Source: Candidatus Sulfotelmatobacter sp. (lineage in GTDB: Bacteria > Acidobacteriota > Terriglobia > Terriglobales > SbA1). From it: a stretch of DNA of 9,950 nt. Positions 1 through 6,699 of the stretch are shown piece by piece. The notes under the pieces were generated by a model. That model did no database searches. It had not been told where the DNA came from and was given only the letters and a program-made list of their open reading frames with translations. Location: assembly GCA_030151135.1 (NCBI GenBank), contig JASLEQ010000356.1, positions 1 to 9,950 of the forward strand, read 5' to 3'. Position numbers and translations under genes: made by a program. How positions within the stretch are numbered: the stretch's first letter is position 1; every line of letters starts with the position of its first letter.

Positions 1-308
1 AAATTCCAGAACCCCGACCACACCACGGCGACGTGCGGTTCCAGAGAATGCGTATAAATCACCGTGGCGACAGCATTCGCCGTGTCGTGAAAACCATTCA
101 CGAATTCGAAACCCAGGGCCACCATCAGAGCGACTCCCAGCAGCACAAAGGGAAGCACAGAATCGCTGTGCATGGTGCGCAAGTCGCCCAGCAGGTGCGA
201 ACCAGCGTAAATAAAGCCGATGATCAGTACGATTCCGAAGATGACCATACCGATCTTGCCGGGTGATCGCGAGATTTTTGAATCGAGTGTTGTTGCTGCA
301 GTAGCCAT
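1..308 (-). CDS. pit: PiT-family inorganic phosphate transporter, N-terminal part (truncated by window edge)
   Basis: The ATG at 308 opens a frame that stays open to the window edge, giving 102 residues. A short polar N-terminus (1-18) is followed by a hydrophobic helix at about 19-40 and a second from about 52. The second leads into GFEFVNGFHDTANAV (66-80), the conserved N-terminal signature of the PiT family (PF01384). These are inner-membrane carriers that import phosphate, or metal-phosphate, with a cation. A good ribosome site, AGGGG, lies 6 bases before the ATG, so the start is well supported. The gene has its own promoter region at 360-392, separate from the upstream methyltransferase. 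The C-terminal repeat and the downstream neighbour, often a PhoU-like DUF47 protein in other genomes, are outside the window. The family call is confident; substrate and cation preference cannot be read here. Confidence 0.88.
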   Translation of the reverse strand, partial: MATAATTLDSKISRSPGKIGMVIFGIVLIIGFIYAGSHLLGDLRTMHSDSVLPFVLLGVALMVALGFEFVNGFHDTANAVATVIYTHSLEPHVAVVWSGFWN

Positions 309-359
309 AAGAGTCCCCTGTGGCCCGAAGGAACGATCTTGAGCCGAACGGATTGGGGA

Positions 360-365
360 ACTATA
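360..365 (-). promoter_or_regulatory. -10 element of the phosphate transporter gene
   Basis: On the minus strand these bases read TATAGT, a 5/6 match to the sigma-70 -10 consensus. Transcription would start near 353 and give a leader of about 45 bases with the AGGGG ribosome site near its end. There is no good -35 box at the normal distance. Its place is taken by the TTAAC direct repeat at 375-392, as in activator-dependent promoters. Inferred from sequence only. Confidence 0.45.
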
Positions 366-374
366 GAGAAGGAA

Positions 375-392
375 TGTTAAGCGGACGTTAAA
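375..392 (-). promoter_or_regulatory. Candidate Pho box (11-bp-spaced TTAAC direct repeat)
   Basis: The minus strand reads TTTAACGTCCGCTTAACA. Two TTAAC half-sites start 11 bases apart, and 9 bases separate the box from TATAGT. PhoB/PhoP-type response regulators bind direct repeats with an 11-bp period, and E. coli Pho boxes sit about 10 bp before the -10 in place of a -35. The Firmicute half-site is TT(A/T/C)ACA-like. The downstream gene is a phosphate transporter, which fits. No PhoB/PhoR gene is in the window, so the regulator is unproven. Confidence 0.4.
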
Positions 393-428
393 AGAAGCCT
401 GTAAAGCGAACGAGCTGACGGAAGCACG

Positions 429-1100
429 TTATTTCTTCAGAGCGACTGCAAGTCCATCGCGAATGGGCAGAATTGTTGTATAGAACTCTTTCGAATCGTA
501 CAGCTTGCGATTGAACTCGAGAATGGCCTGGGTGCGCGCGTCCGGCTTCTTGTCGGCGACTTTCCCGCTCCACAAGACATTGTCAGTGACAAACAGGCCG
601 CCTTTCCGCAACCGGGGTGAGACCAGGTGCAACACGCGAGGATAATCGTCTTTATCGATATCGTTGAAGATAATGTCGAATTGTTCTTTTTGTTCGGAGA
701 GCACTTCGAGCGCATCGCCAATGTGGAGCGTGATCTGCCTGGAGACACCTGCGCGAGAAAAGTATCCACGCGCACGCTCGGCATTTTTGTTGTCGCTGTC
801 GGTATAGATGACTCGGCCATTTTCGCCGACGGCCTGGGCCCACCAGATCGTGGAATAGCCGATCGCCGAGCCAAGTTCAAAGACGGAGCGCGCATTGATC
901 ATCAAGGCGAGTTGCTGCAAAACACTTGCCACCGCCGGGCCAACGATCGGGACGTTGTGCTCGGAGGCATAGTCTTCCATCTCGACCAGAACGGAGTCCC
1001 GCTTTGGCAGCATGGAGTAGAGGTAGTCGTCGACCGGGCCTGCGGTGGTGAAGTTGTAATGGCGCCAGCTGGCAGGGGCAGACTTCTTCTTCGTGCTCAT
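429..1100 (-). CDS. Class I SAM-dependent O-methyltransferase, caffeoyl-CoA OMT type (family 3)
   Basis: A 223-residue protein of the methyltransferase_3 family (PF01596), which moves a methyl group from S-adenosylmethionine to a catechol-like hydroxyl in a metal-dependent way. The glycine-rich SAM site FELGSAIGYST is at 74-84, the acidic residue after strand 2 at D101, and GDA at 128-130. The metal-site motifs are DIDKDDYP (147-154) and DNVLWSGKV (173-181), matching DADKxNY and DNxLWxG in plant and bacterial caffeoyl-CoA OMTs. I chose the ATG at 1100, preceded by AAAGGA, although that site lies only 3 bases away; a TTG at 1118 would add 6 residues. It starts 24 bases after the stop of the hydrolase gene and is probably cotranscribed with it. 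The bacterial substrate is unknown; secondary phenolics or tRNA/small-molecule substrates are possible. Confidence 0.88.
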   Translation of the reverse strand: MSTKKKSAPASWRHYNFTTAGPVDDYLYSMLPKRDSVLVEMEDYASEHNVPIVGPAVASVLQQLALMINARSVFELGSAIGYSTIWWAQAVGENGRVIYTDSDNKNAERARGYFSRAGVSRQITLHIGDALEVLSEQKEQFDIIFNDIDKDDYPRVLHLVSPRLRKGGLFVTDNVLWSGKVADKKPDARTQAILEFNRKLYDSKEFYTTILPIRDGLAVALKK

Positions 1101-1124
1101 GGTTCCTTTCTGCAACAACGTTCG

Positions 1125-1829
1125 TCAGCCGCCGATTGTCTGGCCGGGTCTCATCTCGGCCACTTCGACTCCGGGAATGAGTTTCTGCAGTTGATTTGGG
1201 CGTCCCGTGAGTACCGGGAATGTGCCGAAGTGCATGGGGATCACTGCTTTGGGCTTCAGCAGATTGCAGGCATACGCCGCTTCCCGAGGGCCCATCGTGT
1301 AGTGATCGCCGATTGGCAGCATGACGATTTCAGGAGCGTAAAGATCGCGAATGATCGCCATGTCACCAAAGACGTTGGTATCGCCGGCGTGATAGATTTT
1401 CTGGCCGGTTGAGAATTCCACGACGTAGCCGCAAGCTTCACCACCATAAATCGTTTCATCGCCGTCTTGAATGCCGCAGGAGTGATCGGCGTGGACCATC
1501 GTGACCTTGATGTCGTCGATGGTTTGGGTGCCGCCCTTATTCATTTCGGCAATCTGCTTTGCGCCCTTTCTGCCGAGCCAGCGAGCGAGTTCAGGAATGC
1601 CAACAACTACCGGGTTGTGCTGCTTGCAAACTTCCACAGCATCGCCGATGTGGTCGCCGTGTCCGTGGGTGCAGAGCAGGATGTCGACGCGCTTTACTTT
1701 CTTCTCGGACTCCGGGCACATGGGATTTCCCATGATCCATGGATCGATGATGACCGTCTTCCCTGCCGGAGTTTCGATGCGAAACGTCGCGTGCCCCAGC
1801 CAAGTGAGTTTGATGCCTTTCAAATCCAT
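1125..1829 (-). CDS. UPF0173-type metal-dependent hydrolase, metallo-beta-lactamase fold
   Basis: A 234-residue protein with the full metal-binding set of the metallo-beta-lactamase fold: LGHATF at 11-16, THGHGDH at 54-60 (HxHxDH, two zinc ions), HADHS at 113-117, HAGDT at 147-151, and PMHFGTFP at 198-205. Length and motif order match the UPF0173 / UlaG-like group (B. subtilis YtkL type, E. coli L-ascorbate-6-phosphate lactonase relatives). The protein is probably cytoplasmic, since there is no signal peptide. Its natural substrate is not known for most members, so I do not name one. The ATG at 1829 has AGGAG 11 bases upstream, a slightly long spacing. It is the first gene of a likely operon with the O-methyltransferase and is divergent from hpt across 70 bases. 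The family is sure; the biochemical role is open. Confidence 0.88.
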   Translation of the reverse strand: MDLKGIKLTWLGHATFRIETPAGKTVIIDPWIMGNPMCPESEKKVKRVDILLCTHGHGDHIGDAVEVCKQHNPVVVGIPELARWLGRKGAKQIAEMNKGGTQTIDDIKVTMVHADHSCGIQDGDETIYGGEACGYVVEFSTGQKIYHAGDTNVFGDMAIIRDLYAPEIVMLPIGDHYTMGPREAAYACNLLKPKAVIPMHFGTFPVLTGRPNQLQKLIPGVEVAEMRPGQTIGG

Positions 1830-1885
1830 AACACTACTAGCTCCTGCCTATCTTGGGCGGCTGAATGCCCACAGCTTTTTTAGTT

Positions 1886-1891
1886 TAATAT
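1886..1891 (+). promoter_or_regulatory. Possible -10 element of hpt (leaderless start)
   Basis: TAATAT ends 8 bases before the hpt ATG at 1900, and no Shine-Dalgarno-like sequence lies in between. If this is the -10 element, transcription would begin at or within two bases of the start codon. No convincing -35 box is seen at 16-18 bp, so support is moderate at best. Confidence 0.33.
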
Positions 1892-1899
1892 GAAACGCC

Positions 1900-2451
1900 A
1901 TGCCAGAACTCAAGGTGTTGATTTCGCGGGCGGACATTGCGAAACGCGTCCAGGAATTAGGTGCGCAGATCACAAAAGATTTCGAAGGACAATCGGTGAA
2001 TCTGGTTGGAGTCTTGAAAGGAGCGGCAATTTTCCTTTCAGACCTGGCGCGGGAAGTGCGTCTCGATGCAACGTTCGACTTCATCGGGGTCTCAAGCTAC
2101 GGCAATCGCCCGACTCCGACCCAAGAGCTGAAAACCGGATGGGATTCGACCGGCGAAGTGAAGCTAACGAAGGACGTCGATCAGAGCCTGAAAGACAAGA
2201 ACATCATTCTTGTGGAAGATATCCTGGACACGGGCTTGACCATGACCTATTTGAAGCGCCTGCTGCAAGCCAGGCAGCCTCGGTCATTAAAGGTCGCAGC
2301 CCTTCTGGATAAGCCTTCTCGCAGGAAGCTGCCGCTGGAAGGCGACTACGTCGGGTTCAAGATTCCCGACGAATTTGTAGTCGGCTACGGCCTGGACTAT
2401 GCGGAGAGATATCGCAACCTCGCTGATATTTGCGTTGTCCCCAGAGAATAA
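1900..2451 (+). CDS. hpt: Hypoxanthine phosphoribosyltransferase
   Basis: A 183-residue purine salvage enzyme that joins hypoxanthine (often also guanine) to PRPP to give IMP or GMP, in the cytoplasm. Visible family features: the GVLKGAAIF stretch (37-45) with the PPi-binding loop; the flexible active-site loop SSYGN (65-69); the PRPP-binding motif ILVEDILDTGLT (103-114), whose acidic pair ED binds ribose hydroxyls and Mg; LLDKPSRR (136-142) with the base-contacting lysine; and DEFVVGYGLDYAERYRNL (157-174), the usual C-terminal signature. The length is normal for bacterial Hpt. The ATG at 1900 is the natural start because family members begin just before this point, but it has no ribosome site. 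It is followed by 94 bases and then the GAF/SpoIIE gene on the same strand. In many bacteria hpt lies next to tilS and ftsH; that is not so here. Confidence 0.93.
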   Translation: MPELKVLISRADIAKRVQELGAQITKDFEGQSVNLVGVLKGAAIFLSDLAREVRLDATFDFIGVSSYGNRPTPTQELKTGWDSTGEVKLTKDVDQSLKDKNIILVEDILDTGLTMTYLKRLLQARQPRSLKVAALLDKPSRRKLPLEGDYVGFKIPDEFVVGYGLDYAERYRNLADICVVPRE

Positions 2452-2529
2452 AGTGCGTTCGACGCCTTAGAAGTCTGCCTGACTCTGCATCCGTAAAAGC
2501 CTTATACAGCCTTCAGTCGATTCTGCGGC

Positions 2530-2538
2530 TGCTATCAT
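2530..2538 (+). promoter_or_regulatory. Extended -10 promoter of the GAF/SpoIIE phosphatase gene
   Basis: TGCTATCAT is an extended -10 (TGn followed by TATCAT, 5/6 to consensus). It ends 7 bases before the ATG at 2546. Predicted transcription starts at about 2545, so the message would be leaderless or nearly so, consistent with the lack of a Shine-Dalgarno sequence in the intervening ACGTGCG. This would also begin the lysA-containing transcript. Confidence 0.45.
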
Positions 2539-2545
2539 ACGTGCG

Positions 2546-4318
2546 ATGGATTCAGTGATTTCGAAACCGGGTCGCCTTCCAGTCGAGTCGCTTTTGCTCG
2601 ACGTGGCCGATGTGTTGGCGACATCGCTGGACCTGGATACCACGCTCCGGCGGGTGGCCGAGGTTGTCCGCAAAGTCATTGATTACGAGATATTTGCGAT
2701 CCTTTTGTTGAACGAAAAGACGCAGGAACTGCGGTTCCGGTTTCAGATCGGCTATCCGCCGGAATTCGCCGAACGCGCTCGCGTGAAAGTGGGCGAGGGG
2801 GTTACCGGAATTGCGGCCCAGTCCCGGCAGGCCGTCTTGATCAATGATGTGAGGACCGACTCTCGTTATATCGAAGCCATCCCGAACGTGTGCTCGGAAC
2901 TTTCGATTCCGCTGATCACGAAAAACCGCGTAATCGGAGTCATCGATATCGAAGGCCGGGAACCGGGGGCCTTCACGGAAGAGCATGTTCGGATCCTGAC
3001 GCTGGTCGCATCGCGTATGGCGGCAGGCATCGAGAATGCGCAATTGTATACGCGCACGACCAAGCAAGCTCGCATCCTGTTGCTGTTAAACGAAATTGCG
3101 CGGGAACTGACCTCGATCCTGAATTTTGACGAATTGCTGGGGCGCATCGCCGAACTGGTGCGGCGACTGATCGATTATCAGATGTTCAGTATTTTGCTGC
3201 TCGACGAGGCAGGAGAAAAACTGCAGCACCGGTTTTCGCTGCGATTCAATGAGAACATTCACCTGAAACATGAGATCCCTCTGGGGCGGGGTCTGGTCGG
3301 ATATGCTGCTACGCAGAAAGAAGCTGTACTTGTTCCCGACGTTAGTAAGGAACCACGATATATCCAGACAAATCCAGAGACGAAGTCCGAACTCGCCGTT
3401 CCCCTGGTCTACAAGAACAAGATGGTGGGCGTGCTGGACCTGGAACATACTCGCCGCGGATTCTTCACGGAAGAACATAAGCGGACCATGGTGACGCTGG
3501 CCGCGCAGATTGCCATCGCGCTGGAAAACGCACGGCTGTATGAGGAGATCGAGAAACAGGAGCGTCGGCTGGAGCGCGATCTTTCGCTCGCTCGCGAACT
3601 TCAGGGACGATTGCTGCCGCAAACCAGCCCGAAGTTAAACCATCTCGATATCGCCGCCAAATTCGTCCCGGCGCGGACGATCGGCGGGGATCTCTACGAT
3701 TTCATTCCTTATTCCATGTCCCGGCTCGGGATCGCGATTGGCGACGTGAGTGGCAAAGGCGCGCCAGCCGCAATTTATGCCGCCCTCGTCAGCGGCATTC
3801 TGCGGTCGCATGCTCCCATTGAGCCGTCGCCCTCGGAGATGCTCTCGGCGGTCAATCTTTCACTCGCCGAGCGCCGGGTAGAAGCGCAGTTTGTTTCAAT
3901 CATTTATGCAGTGTGGGACGATGAGCACCGCACATTAACTGTCTCGAACTCGGGTCTTCCCCGCCCTATCTTTGTCCACGCTGGAAAGAGCGAGATGATC
4001 GAGGCGACCGGTTTGCCGCTGGGTCTTTTCGATGAGGCAGAGTATGACGAACTTCATTTCAAGATGAAGCCCGGAGATCTGTTTGTACTCTTCAGCGATG
4101 GCATTCTCGATGCGCGAAACCGCCGGGGGGACTTGTTTGGGCGCCGGCGGGTTGAGCAAATCGTTGAGGAGAACAACGGCGGCTCCGCCGAACAACTGGT
4201 CGATAAAGTCTTCAAAGCAGTCGCCGACCACTCGGCAGGCGTGGAAACTTTTGATGATCAGACGGTGGTCGCAATCCGCGTCCGCGGCGGCGCACATAGT
4301 TCCTCGAAGAAAAAATGA
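2546..4318 (+). CDS. GAF-GAF-SpoIIE (RsbU-like) PP2C serine phosphatase
   Basis: A 590-residue cytoplasmic signalling protein with no membrane segment. GAF domain 1 is at about 16-168 and GAF domain 2 at about 179-332. A charged helical linker follows (about 332-358), containing the RsbU-like LARELQGRLLPQ (348-359). The C-terminal SpoIIE/PP2C domain (about 365-580) has the Mn/Mg-binding residues in place: GGDLYD (380-385), GDVSGKG (399-405), FSDGILDARN (516-525) and FDDQTVV (569-575), so it should be active. Proteins of this class usually dephosphorylate an anti-sigma-factor antagonist (STAS protein), with GAF domains sensing a small ligand or a partner; no partner gene is in the window. Its stop overlaps the lysA start as ATGA. 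The start at 2546 is supported by the extended -10 just upstream. Ligand and target are unknown. Confidence 0.93.
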   Translation: MDSVISKPGRLPVESLLLDVADVLATSLDLDTTLRRVAEVVRKVIDYEIFAILLLNEKTQELRFRFQIGYPPEFAERARVKVGEGVTGIAAQSRQAVLINDVRTDSRYIEAIPNVCSELSIPLITKNRVIGVIDIEGREPGAFTEEHVRILTLVASRMAAGIENAQLYTRTTKQARILLLLNEIARELTSILNFDELLGRIAELVRRLIDYQMFSILLLDEAGEKLQHRFSLRFNENIHLKHEIPLGRGLVGYAATQKEAVLVPDVSKEPRYIQTNPETKSELAVPLVYKNKMVGVLDLEHTRRGFFTEEHKRTMVTLAAQIAIALENARLYEEIEKQERRLERDLSLARELQGRLLPQTSPKLNHLDIAAKFVPARTIGGDLYDFIPYSMSRLGIAIGDVSGKGAPAAIYAALVSGILRSHAPIEPSPSEMLSAVNLSLAERRVEAQFVSIIYAVWDDEHRTLTVSNSGLPRPIFVHAGKSEMIEATGLPLGLFDEAEYDELHFKMKPGDLFVLFSDGILDARNRRGDLFGRRRVEQIVEENNGGSAEQLVDKVFKAVADHSAGVETFDDQTVVAIRVRGGAHSSSKKK

Positions 4319-5625
4319 CTCTACGTAAAGAGATGATGGCAGGACGCCCTCCCGGATTCGTGTATCAGCGCGCCAAGGCCCGGACTTCGCAGGAGGCCGT
4401 GAGTCTGCATTGCGAAGCCGTACCGCTCATCACGCTCGCCGAGAAGTTTGGTACGCCGCTTTACGTATATTCCAGTCAGACCATCCGGGACCGCTACGAA
4501 GAATTTGATCGCGCGTTTTCGGATCTGCCTCATACCGTTTGTTACTCCGTTAAAGCGAATTCGAACCTGAGCATTCTTCGGCTGCTCGGCAAAAAAGGTG
4601 CGGGATTCGACATTGTGTCTGGCGGCGAACTGCAACGCGTATTGGCAGCCGACGCCAAAGCCGCGAAGAAGGTAGTCTTTTCAGGAGTTGGCAAGACTCC
4701 CGCCGAGATCGCCGCTGCGATCAAGGCAGAAATTCTTCTGTTCAACGTGGAAAGTGAGTCGGAGCTCGCGGCGCTGGCTGATTCCGCGAATCGCCTCCGC
4801 AAGCCGGCAGCGTTGGCGTTCCGCGTAAATCCCGATGTTGCCGCCGAGACGCATCCTTATATCTCCACGGGCTTGCACAAACATAAATTCGGAGTACCGA
4901 TCGCCGTCGCGCGAACACTGTACAAGCAAGCAGCCAACCAGCGATATCTGAAGGTTTCGGGCGTCAGCGTTCATATCGGATCGCAAATCACAGACGCGGT
5001 GCCATTCGGGGAAGCGATGTCACGCGTCGCAGAACTCGTTCGACAGCTCCGCGCAGACGGGCATGAGATCCGGTACGTGGACGCGGGCGGCGGGTTGGGC
5101 ATTTCCTATCAAAACGTTAAGACAGATTTCGCGAGCCAGGTGAAGGAATATGCGCGAATCCTGACCGCCCCGCTGCGCGGTCTTGGGATTCGCCTGCTGC
5201 TGGAGCCTGGCCGCTCGATTGTTGGTCCGGCAGGCATCCTGCTTACGAAGGTTGTTTATCGAAAATCGAACAACGGCAAACGATTTCTGATCGTCGATGC
5301 CGCGATGAACGACTTGATTCGCCCGGCGCTGTACGGCGCCCATCATGAAATTTTCCCCGTGGCCTCGGAATCAGCCACGGTAGAGACCACTGACGTAGTG
5401 GGGCCGGTGTGCGAGACCGGCGACTTCTTCGCTCGAGACCGAGAACTGCCCCCTGTGGAACAGGGCGATCTGCTGGCCATTATGGATGCGGGGGCTTACG
5501 GGATGGCGCTGTCATCGAACTACAACACGCGAACGCGCCCGGCAGAAGTGTTGGTATCGGGAAAGAGCGTAAAAGTCATTCGACGGCGAGAGTCGATTGC
5601 AGAACTACTGCGGGCAGAACGGTAA
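4315..5625 (+). CDS. lysA: Diaminopimelate decarboxylase
   Basis: A 436-residue PLP enzyme of fold type III. It decarboxylates meso-diaminopimelate to L-lysine, the last step of the DAP pathway, in the cytoplasm. Visible: the PLP lysine in CYSVKANSN (K80), FDIVSGGEL (98-106), HKHKFGV (188-194), SVHIGSQI (218-225), the PLP-phosphate glycine loop DAGGGLGI (256-263), EPGRSIVG (297-304), the active-site cysteine in CETGD (C366), and DAGAYGMALSSNYN (391-404). Length is typical (about 420-440). The ATG at 4315 overlaps the previous stop (ATGA), which suggests translational coupling. In-frame ATGs at 4333 and 4336, preceded by AAAGAG, are alternatives that would shorten the protein by 6-7 residues and remove the overlap. 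The residues after 30 align well with the family, so only the first few are uncertain. Confidence 0.94.
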   Translation: MTLRKEMMAGRPPGFVYQRAKARTSQEAVSLHCEAVPLITLAEKFGTPLYVYSSQTIRDRYEEFDRAFSDLPHTVCYSVKANSNLSILRLLGKKGAGFDIVSGGELQRVLAADAKAAKKVVFSGVGKTPAEIAAAIKAEILLFNVESESELAALADSANRLRKPAALAFRVNPDVAAETHPYISTGLHKHKFGVPIAVARTLYKQAANQRYLKVSGVSVHIGSQITDAVPFGEAMSRVAELVRQLRADGHEIRYVDAGGGLGISYQNVKTDFASQVKEYARILTAPLRGLGIRLLLEPGRSIVGPAGILLTKVVYRKSNNGKRFLIVDAAMNDLIRPALYGAHHEIFPVASESATVETTDVVGPVCETGDFFARDRELPPVEQGDLLAIMDAGAYGMALSSNYNTRTRPAEVLVSGKSVKVIRRRESIAELLRAER

Positions 5626-5638
5626 ACTTCGCCTGATT

Positions 5639-5665
5639 CGCGCAGCAAACCTTTTATGCTTCGCG
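5639..5665. terminator. Weak hairpin between convergent lysA and nadK
   Basis: CGCGCAGCA and TGCTTCGCG can pair over 9 positions with one mismatch, around a 9-base loop that holds TTTT. It lies 14 bases after the lysA stop and overlaps the end of nadK, as expected of a shared stop region between convergent genes. There is no T-tract on either side, so a Rho-independent terminator is not demonstrated. Confidence 0.22.
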
Positions 5666-6544
5666 CGCTCCCCACTTCAACTTGCTGCGTAAGACCTGAA
5701 AGAAATCGGAGCCGGTACGGAACAGATTTACCTTGTGTTGAGAACGTCTGCAGCGCACGCGGTCTCCGTTCAGGAGGTCGATTCCAGGCTGCCCGTCAAG
5801 ACTCAGGTAAGCGGCCTCGTCCTTGCTGCACAACACGATTTCGATCTCGGCCGAATCCGGCACCACCAGCGGACGGTGCGTTAGAGCGTGGGGAGCGACC
5901 GGCGTAATCAAGATTGCGCTGACGGTCGGCATGAGAACGGGACCGCCCGCCGAGAGCGAATATGCAGTCGAACCCGTGGGAGTCGCGACAATGATTCCGT
6001 CTGAGCTATAGCTCGAAACAAAAACCTTGTCGAGGTAAAGCTCGTAGGTATTGAGACGAGCAAGAGTTGTTTTATTGACAACGGCGTCGTTGAAGACGAG
6101 ATAGGTTCCAATCACCTCATTGTTTCGAACGTGCTCGCACTTCATCAAAGCCCGGCTCTCAATCTTCGCCTCACCGGCGGCGATCGCATCGAGCATCGCG
6201 TACATGGATTGAGGTGGAACTTCAGTGAGGAATCCGAGGGAGCCGAGATTGACTCCGAGCAGGGGAACGTCGATTGCCGCGGTGGCACGCGCGGCCGAAA
6301 GCAACGTTCCATCCCCGCCCAAGACAACCAGGAGGTCAAGCTCCCTCGATCCCATCTCAGTACGAGGCACAATCTCCTCACCGGGGCAATACCTCGCGGT
6401 TTCGGGATCAGTTACCACTGCGTAGCCATGCTCGCCAAGCCAGCGGAGCAGGCCGGGCACTAACTCCCCGACCTCCGGGCGGTCCGGTCTGGAGATGACT
6501 CCTGCCGTTCTTTGTTGGGGGGACTGCGGGTTGGACGTTCCCAT
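5654..6544 (-). CDS. nadK: NAD kinase
   Basis: A 296-residue ATP-NAD kinase (PF01513/PF20143). It phosphorylates NAD to NADP, the only known route to NADP. Key motifs: LGGDGTLL (75-82), where GGDGT is the catalytic and ATP-binding signature; GVNLGSLGFLTE (97-108); FNDAVV (151-156); SDGIIVATPTGSTAYSLSAG (181-200), the NAD-binding region; TPVAPHALTHRP (214-225); and SLDGQ (248-252). Length is normal. The first 14 residues are polar and variable, which is common. The ATG at 6544 has no Shine-Dalgarno sequence; a TACAAT at 6557-6562 would give only about a 5-base leader. The gene is convergent with lysA, and tlyA lies upstream across 155 bases with a terminator between them, so nadK is probably its own transcript. 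Confidence 0.94.
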   Translation of the reverse strand: MGTSNPQSPQQRTAGVISRPDRPEVGELVPGLLRWLGEHGYAVVTDPETARYCPGEEIVPRTEMGSRELDLLVVLGGDGTLLSAARATAAIDVPLLGVNLGSLGFLTEVPPQSMYAMLDAIAAGEAKIESRALMKCEHVRNNEVIGTYLVFNDAVVNKTTLARLNTYELYLDKVFVSSYSSDGIIVATPTGSTAYSLSAGGPVLMPTVSAILITPVAPHALTHRPLVVPDSAEIEIVLCSKDEAAYLSLDGQPGIDLLNGDRVRCRRSQHKVNLFRTGSDFFQVLRSKLKWGAREA

Positions 6545-6556
6545 GGCGAAACAGTG

Positions 6557-6562
6557 ATTGTA
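6557..6562 (-). promoter_or_regulatory. Possible -10 element of nadK
   Basis: The minus strand reads TACAAT, 5/6 to the consensus, 12 bases before the ATG. A poor -35 candidate (TTCGTT) lies 18 bp upstream of it. If used, the leader is only a few bases long, matching the absence of a ribosome site. Weak evidence by itself. Confidence 0.3.
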
Positions 6563-6638
6563 TCGGAATTCGGGGATTGGAACGAAACTAGGGCCCTGAT
6601 CTTCAGCTCGAAGTCATACGCCGCGCAGGACATCCAGT

Positions 6639-6672
6639 AACACAAAGAGGGCAAACCTGGCCGGTTCTCCCT
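6639..6672 (-). terminator. Rho-independent terminator-like hairpin after tlyA
   Basis: Read on the minus strand: AGGGAGAACC, loop GGCCA, GGTTTGCCCT, then CTTTGTGTT. The stem is 10 positions with one A-G mismatch and one G-U pair and is followed at once by a T-rich tract. It begins 28 bases after the tlyA stop and before the nadK promoter candidate. The rest of the 155-base gap (6545-6699) shows no gene. Confidence 0.5.
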
Positions 6673-6699
6673 GGGGCCTCATCGAGGTACGGCTCAGCA

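Noticed and set aside
627..1412. A 261-codon open frame on the plus strand spanning the methyltransferase and hydrolase genes
   Set aside because: It runs antisense across two genes with clear family motifs and through their intergenic gap, and its translation resembles no family I know.
1855..1880. GGGC...GCCC hairpin followed by a T-run on the plus strand between the hydrolase and hpt
   Set aside because: The stem is only 4 bp and the flanking genes are divergent, so no transcript would need to end here.
6545..6699. Possible small gene in the nadK-tlyA gap
   Set aside because: Only short frames without ribosome sites; the terminator-like hairpin and a -10 candidate account for the visible structure.
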